Assembly (NCBI RefSeq): GCF_002893625.1
Contig: NZ_PKMZ01000001.1
Span: forward strand, 1,054,001-1,118,000
Source: Mangrovicella endophytica
GTDB taxonomy: Bacteria; Pseudomonadota; Alphaproteobacteria; Rhizobiales; Rhizobiaceae
Length of the DNA stretch: 64,000 nucleotides
Direction of reading: 5' to 3'
A program made the position numbers and the translations under genes. Within the stretch, counting starts at the first letter, position 1. Each line of letters opens with the position of its first letter. The notes under the pieces were generated by a model, which saw only the letters and a program-made list of their open reading frames with translations, was not told the DNA's origin and did not search any database. This document shows positions 58,552 through 64,000 of this stretch, in pieces.

Positions 58552-58766
58552 GCCCCGTCTCCTTTGCTTCAGGATGACAGAGCCCGTTTAATCACCGGTT
58601 AAGGCTGTTCCGGAGCGAGAACAGGGAAAGCAGTCTGCATTCCATGCAGGCGGCGCGAGCGCGTCCCCCACCACCTATCGATCGCGTGTCTTCCTGTGTT
58701 GCGGCGCCACGCTAGCTAAGGCCTCCAAGGCGTCCCGCAGCGGGCCGCATGGAGGGCACAGACCGC

Positions 58767-59753
58767 ATGGGCGCAGGGCAACAGACGGACCGCGCAACGG
58801 ATCTGGAGGAGGAGGAGGCACAGGAGGACCGCGAAAGGCTGGAGAGCGACCCGCAGGAGAACCTCGAGAACGCTCCGGAGTCGGGAGAGACGCTGACGGA
58901 CTTCTTCTCCTTCGAGGAGATCTTCGCCCGCGTGCTCGCAACGGCGTCGCATGAGCTCTCCGTGACCAACCGCTACCTGTTCTGGAGCGGTCTTGGCGCC
59001 GGTGGCGCACTCGGCCTGACCTTCCTGGCCCGCGTCGTCTTCACCGAAGCGGCACACGAGCCCGAGCCCGGTCTCCTCGGCAACCTCCTCTATCCCATCG
59101 GCTTCCTGATCATCGTCATCGGCCGCTACCAGCTCTTCACCGAGAACACGCTGACGCCCGTGGTGCTCGTGCTGACGAAGCTCGCCAGCGTACGCAGTCT
59201 GCTGCGGCTCTGGCTGGTGGTCTTTGCCGCCAACATGGTCGGCGCGCTGGCGGTCGCCGGCTTCCTCGCCGTCTTCGACGTTCTCGACGAGCCGCTGATG
59301 GCCAAGGCGCTGGAGATGGCACGCCACTCTCATGGCGAAAGCTGGTTCTCGCTCTTCTCCAAGGCGCTCTTTGCCGGGTGGATTGTCGCGGCCATGGTCT
59401 GGCTCGTCCACGCCGGACGCGACACCGTCTCGAAGGCGCTCTTCGTCTTCCTGCTGATGTATTTCATCGGCGTCGGCGGGCTGTTCCACGTCATCACCTC
59501 GTCAGTCGAGGTGTTCTTCCTGGCGTTCCGGACCGAGGTCGCTCTGCTGCCGCTCTTTCCGAACTTCGTTTTGCCGATCCTTCTCGGCAACACGGTCGGC
59601 GGGATCACCTTCGTGGCGGTGCTGAACTACGTGCAGTTCTCCGAGCACCGCGACTCCAAGCTCTTCCAGAGCTACGGCAAGGAGCTGAGCTGGCGGGAGT
59701 GGCTGTTCGGCGGCAACAAGACCTTCGCAGACAGGCAGAAGGGCGCCGACTGA
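58767..59753 (+). CDS. Formate/nitrite transporter (FNT) family membrane protein
   Basis: A 328-residue protein with a charged, acidic N-terminus (about 55 residues) and six hydrophobic segments in the FNT fold, resembling YfdC. Landmarks are IGRYQLFTENTLTPVVLV and FPNFVLPILLGNTVGG. ATG 58767 is preferred, since GGAGGG lies 10 bases upstream; ATG 58749 contains that same site in its coding part. The transported anion is unknown. It converges on eno. Confidence 0.87.
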   Translation: MGAGQQTDRATDLEEEEAQEDRERLESDPQENLENAPESGETLTDFFSFEEIFARVLATASHELSVTNRYLFWSGLGAGGALGLTFLARVVFTEAAHEPEPGLLGNLLYPIGFLIIVIGRYQLFTENTLTPVVLVLTKLASVRSLLRLWLVVFAANMVGALAVAGFLAVFDVLDEPLMAKALEMARHSHGESWFSLFSKALFAGWIVAAMVWLVHAGRDTVSKALFVFLLMYFIGVGGLFHVITSSVEVFFLAFRTEVALLPLFPNFVLPILLGNTVGGITFVAVLNYVQFSEHRDSKLFQSYGKELSWREWLFGGNKTFADRQKGAD

Positions 59754-59777
59754 CATCGACGCCCTCAACGCTTAACA

Positions 59778-59803
59778 AGTGGCGGCACCGTGTCGCCGCC
59801 ACT
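59778..59803. terminator. Hairpin terminator between the FNT gene and eno
   Basis: AGTGGCGGC and GCCGCCACT form a perfect 9-bp stem with an 8-base loop in the 61-base gap between the convergent genes. T content is modest on both sides (TTGTTAAG on the minus strand). Confidence 0.6.
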
Positions 59804-59814
59804 CCCTTGTCGGA

Positions 59815-61233
<1,419 letters not shown>

Positions 61234-61370
61234 TTATCGGATGCGCGTCATGCTCGGACTTCCAGAGGATCGACAGCCGGCATGGCGACCAATCGCCGGA
61301 CGCCCGGCATCAGCCGTGCCGTGCCGGGTGCGTCGCGGATGCCCGCTCCTTCACCCCTCAAATCGGACAC

Positions 61371-62201
61371 CTACCCCTTTGCGATGGCGTCGAAGCGCTT
61401 GAGCCGTTCCAGCAGTGCCGGCATCTGGTCGAGCGGCACCATGTTCGGGCCGTCCGACGGCGCATTGTCGGGATCCTCATGCGTCTCGATGAAGAGGCCG
61501 GCGACGCCGACCGAGACGGCGGCGCGCGCCAGGGTCTCGACGAAGCGCCGCTCGCCGCCGGAGGAGCCGCCCTGCCCGCCCGGCTGCTGCACCGAGTGCG
61601 TGGCGTCGAAGATCACCGGCGCGCCGGTCTCGGCCATGATCGGCAAGGCCCTGAAGTCGGAGACGAGCGTGTTGTAGCCGAAGGAGACGCCGCGCTCGGT
61701 GAGGAGCACGTTCGGGTTGCCGCTCTCCGTCACCTTGGCAAGGACGTTCTTCATGTCCCAGGGCGCCAGGAACTGACCCTTCTTGATGTTGACGACGCGA
61801 CCGGTCTGAGCGGCGGCGATCAGGAGGTCGGTCTGCCGGCAGAGGAAGGCGGGGATCTGCAGGATGTCGCAGACCTCGCCGACGGTGCGGCACTGCTCTT
61901 CAGTGTGAACGTCGGTCAGGACCGGAAGCCCGAGCTTGTCGCGGATCTCGGCGAAGACCGGCAGCGCGCCGCCAAGGCCGATGCCGCGCTTACCGGAGAG
62001 GCTGGTGCGGTTCGCCTTGTCGAAGCTCGCCTTGAAGACGTAGCCGATGCCGAGATCGGCACAGAGCGCCTGCATGCGCTCAGCGATCATGAAGGCGTGA
62101 TCGCGGCTCTCCATCTGGCACGGCCCGGCGATGAGGGCGAAGGGCGCCGTGTTGGAGAAGGTGACGGTGCCGCATCGCACCTCGTTCGCAATCGCCGTCA
62201 T
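61371..62201 (-). CDS. kdsA: 3-deoxy-8-phosphooctulonate (KDO8P) synthase
   Basis: A 276-residue enzyme joining arabinose 5-phosphate and PEP for lipid A-core KDO. It contains LIAGPCQMESRDHAF, KASFDKANRTS, PVLTDVHTEEQ and FDATHSVQQPGG. The Cys in AGPC, in place of the Asn of the E. coli enzyme, marks the metal-dependent class. Its ATG overlaps the stop of the upstream VOC gene as ATGA. Confidence 0.96.
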   Translation of the reverse strand: MTAIANEVRCGTVTFSNTAPFALIAGPCQMESRDHAFMIAERMQALCADLGIGYVFKASFDKANRTSLSGKRGIGLGGALPVFAEIRDKLGLPVLTDVHTEEQCRTVGEVCDILQIPAFLCRQTDLLIAAAQTGRVVNIKKGQFLAPWDMKNVLAKVTESGNPNVLLTERGVSFGYNTLVSDFRALPIMAETGAPVIFDATHSVQQPGGQGGSSGGERRFVETLARAAVSVGVAGLFIETHEDPDNAPSDGPNMVPLDQMPALLERLKRFDAIAKG

Positions 62202-63106
62202 GGTCGTTCCTCCGTCTCGAAAGCGATGAAGCTCTGCGCGTGCTCCGACAGGCGGACGATCATCCGTCCGCCATGCTCCTCGAAGCCGACGCCGGATCCG
62301 TAGAGAGCGTGCCGCAAGCGCCCGGCATCGCTTGCCGCGAGCACGATGCCCTCGAAGCGGAGCCCGCGCTCCGGCGACCGGTCGCAGCCATAGCGCGCGC
62401 CGAGACCCTCCGGCGTCAGCACCTCGATCGTCGCATTGGCCGCGGCGAGCGACATGCCGAAGGAGTCCGCAAGGACGTCACGCTGGCCCGCCAGATCCTG
62501 CAGCAGATACTGGAAGTCGGTCGGGTTCGGCTCTGAGAAGACCAGGCGTTTCAGACCCGTGACGCCGTTGGGATGCCCCGTCAGTGGCGTGCGGTCCGGC
62601 GCAACCGTGTGAACGGGCTGGCAGACGAAGAAGGACGCATCCGGCGCGCGCCGGTCGATCGCAAAGGCGAGCCGGAACGAGACCTCGCCACTCCCGCCAT
62701 CCGGACGCTCGAAGCGCCGGGAGAAGGACAGGATATCGCCCTCGCCCAAGCCGGCGGCGCGAAAGGCGGCAAGATCGCCCTCTGCATCGCCCGAAGCGAA
62801 GGCGACGGCCGAGAAGCGATGTTCGCCGCGGCGAAAGCGGAAGGCCTGATCGCGCGCAACGAAGAGGTTGCCGTCGCGGATCGCCGCCTCGCAATCCTCC
62901 CGCACGCCGATCGCCAGCGGCTCGATATAGGTCCCGTCGGCGAGGAAAACGCAGGCATTCCTGGTTCCGAACGGATGCTGCGCGTCGGGCGCAACGAGAA
63001 AGCCGAGGCCCTCGAAGAACCGCCGTGCCAGCTCCAGCGAGCCGACCGGCATGACGACATGGTCGACGGAACGAAGCGTGCGAAGCGAAGCGGTCATGGC
63101 GCTCAT
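62198..63106 (-). CDS. VOC-family (glyoxalase-like) protein coupled to kdsA
   Basis: A 302-residue protein with two vicinal-oxygen-chelate modules: the first around VDHVVMPVGSLELARRFFEG at residue 12, the second after LKRLVFSEPNP near residue 180. It is glyoxalase_3-like, with His ligands at VDHVV; the substrate is unknown. ATG 63106 or 63097 may be used (GAGG lies close to both). Its stop overlaps kdsA as ATGA, so the two are co-translated, although no functional link is known. Confidence 0.85.
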   Translation of the reverse strand: MSAMTASLRTLRSVDHVVMPVGSLELARRFFEGLGFLVAPDAQHPFGTRNACVFLADGTYIEPLAIGVREDCEAAIRDGNLFVARDQAFRFRRGEHRFSAVAFASGDAEGDLAAFRAAGLGEGDILSFSRRFERPDGGSGEVSFRLAFAIDRRAPDASFFVCQPVHTVAPDRTPLTGHPNGVTGLKRLVFSEPNPTDFQYLLQDLAGQRDVLADSFGMSLAAANATIEVLTPEGLGARYGCDRSPERGLRFEGIVLAASDAGRLRHALYGSGVGFEEHGGRMIVRLSEHAQSFIAFETEERP

Positions 63107-63236
63107 CTGCCTCAAGCGCGCCTCGTGGACAAGCGCAAAGGCATGTGCACGCAAGCCGCCGATAGCTGTTAAGATGCTCGCAAAGGCGGCATCCCTTGCA
63201 TAGACTTGCCCAAACGGTAGGCATAATCTTCTCGAT

Positions 63237-63258
63237 ATGCTGCTTGGGAGAGCAGCAT
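63237..63258. promoter_or_regulatory. Perfect inverted repeat before the NCS1 permease gene
   Basis: ATGCTGCT and AGCAGCAT flank a 6-base spacer, 20 bases before the permease GTG. It could be a dimeric-regulator operator or an RNA hairpin in the leader. Confidence 0.45.
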
Positions 63259-63278
63259 CATCTCGGGAGGGGAAGAAA

Positions 63279-64000
63279 GTGACTATCAAAGGTGCATCGC
63301 CAGACCTCTACAATGAGGATCTGGCCCCTGCTGCCGTCCGCAACTGGGGACCGTTCAGCATCTTCAACGTCTGGACGTCAGACGTTCACAGCCTCTGGGG
63401 CTACTATCTGGCCGCCAGCCTGTTTCTGTTCTGTGGCGATTTCCTCAACTTCATCATCGCGATCGGCATCGGCTCGCTGATCATCTATGCCCTGATGAAC
63501 ATGATCGGCTATGCCGGTGTAAAGACCGGCGTTCCTTACCCCGTCCTCGCCCGAGCCTCGTTCGGCATCTGGGGCGCCAACATACCGGCGCTGGTGCGCG
63601 CCATTGTCGCCTGCTTCTGGTATGGCGCGCAGACGGCCGCGGCCTCCGGGGCGATCGTCGCGCTTCTGATCCGCAGCGACACCTTCGCCTCCTTCCACAC
63701 CGACGTGCACTTTCTTGGCCATTCCGGCCTTGAGGTCGTCTGCTTCGTCGTGATCTGGGCGCTGCAGCTCCTGATCATCCAGCGCGGCATGGAGACGGTC
63801 CGCCGCTTTCAGGACTGGGCCGGCCCGGCGGTCTGGGTGATGATGCTGATCCTCGCGGTCTATCTCTGCGTCAAGGCCGGCACCTTCGCCTTCACCAGCG
63901 ACATCCCGATGGCCGTTCTGCTGGAAGCCACGAAGGATGCGGGTGTGCCGGGTGAGCCCGGCTCATGGGCCGCGCTGATGGCGGTGGCCGCCATCTGGGT
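63279..64000 (+). CDS. NCS1-family nucleobase/allantoin-type permease (3' end beyond the window)
   Basis: An open frame from GTG 63279 to the window edge, 240 visible residues. GGGAGGGGA lies 5 bases before the GTG. Early residues NEDLAPAAVRNWGPFSIFNV and the TM1 region WTSDVHSLWGYYLA match NCS1 cation symporters for uracil, allantoin, hydantoin or cytosine; GVPYPVLARASFGIWGANIP is the typical loop after TM2. The substrate cannot be set from the visible part. It is divergent from the VOC-kdsA genes. Confidence 0.9.
   Translation, partial: MTIKGASPDLYNEDLAPAAVRNWGPFSIFNVWTSDVHSLWGYYLAASLFLFCGDFLNFIIAIGIGSLIIYALMNMIGYAGVKTGVPYPVLARASFGIWGANIPALVRAIVACFWYGAQTAAASGAIVALLIRSDTFASFHTDVHFLGHSGLEVVCFVVIWALQLLIIQRGMETVRRFQDWAGPAVWVMMLILAVYLCVKAGTFAFTSDIPMAVLLEATKDAGVPGEPGSWAALMAVAAIW

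Overview
The window is a high-GC, densely packed chromosomal segment of an alphaproteobacterium, most likely order Hyphomicrobiales (Rhizobiales). The support is gene content and order: dusB-ntrB-ntrC-ntrY-ntrX-hfq-hflX converging on mazG, a fused ispDF, a lipoyl-domain E1-beta (pdhB) in pdhA-pdhB-pdhC followed by lpd and lipA, a phosphatidylcholine synthase (pcs) and an IalB-family protein. The family or genus cannot be fixed from the sequence alone.

Layout. 1-13 kb: the end of mfd, an orphan YejA-like peptide-binding protein, an IalB-family protein, an AEC transporter, a UbiH-type hydroxylase, a pcs-quinone reductase-lipoprotein run, a membrane diguanylate cyclase and a DUF3307-like membrane protein. 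13-16.3 kb: rpsU, a cold-shock gene and an ExaC-type aldehyde dehydrogenase followed by a DUF779 gene. 16.4-20.9 kb: an eptA-dgkA-small membrane protein operon joined by two ATGA overlaps, divergent from an OmpR-type regulator/sensor kinase pair. 21-28 kb is the most accessory-looking part: tRNA-Ser(UGA), a sulfotransferase-like gene, a two-gene molybdenum hydroxylase and a hybrid sensor kinase split by a frameshift. 28-36 kb: rlpA, then a housekeeping run DacF-like-tmk-holB-metG-tatD-MBL hydrolase, followed by about 900 bases with no recognisable gene. 37-49 kb: mazG, hflX, hfq and the nitrogen-regulation genes, then ispDF and cinA. 49-58.6 kb: RatA/COQ10-like, lipA, a GlsB-type protein, lpd, a lipoprotein, an SGNH hydrolase, pdhC, pdhB, pdhA and ftsB. 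58.7-64 kb: an FNT-family channel, eno, kdsA, a VOC protein and the start of an NCS1 permease.

How the genes work together. The pyruvate dehydrogenase subunits, E3 and lipoyl synthase form one metabolic unit, with enolase close by. NtrBC and NtrYX are two nitrogen/redox two-component systems in one transcription unit with the RNA chaperone Hfq. EptA releases diacylglycerol when it moves phosphoethanolamine from PE to lipid A, and DgkA recycles it; the divergent two-component system is a natural candidate regulator. tmk and holB supply DNA replication; rlpA, the DacF-like protein, kdsA and ftsB act on the envelope and division.

Most of the window is conserved core genome, and I see no CRISPR array, toxin-antitoxin pair, prophage or defence island. 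The best leads are the coupled eptA-dgkA-small protein operon, the DUF779/aldehyde dehydrogenase pair, the DacF-like protein with an altered KTG motif, the frameshifted hybrid kinase, and several short repeats in promoter regions.
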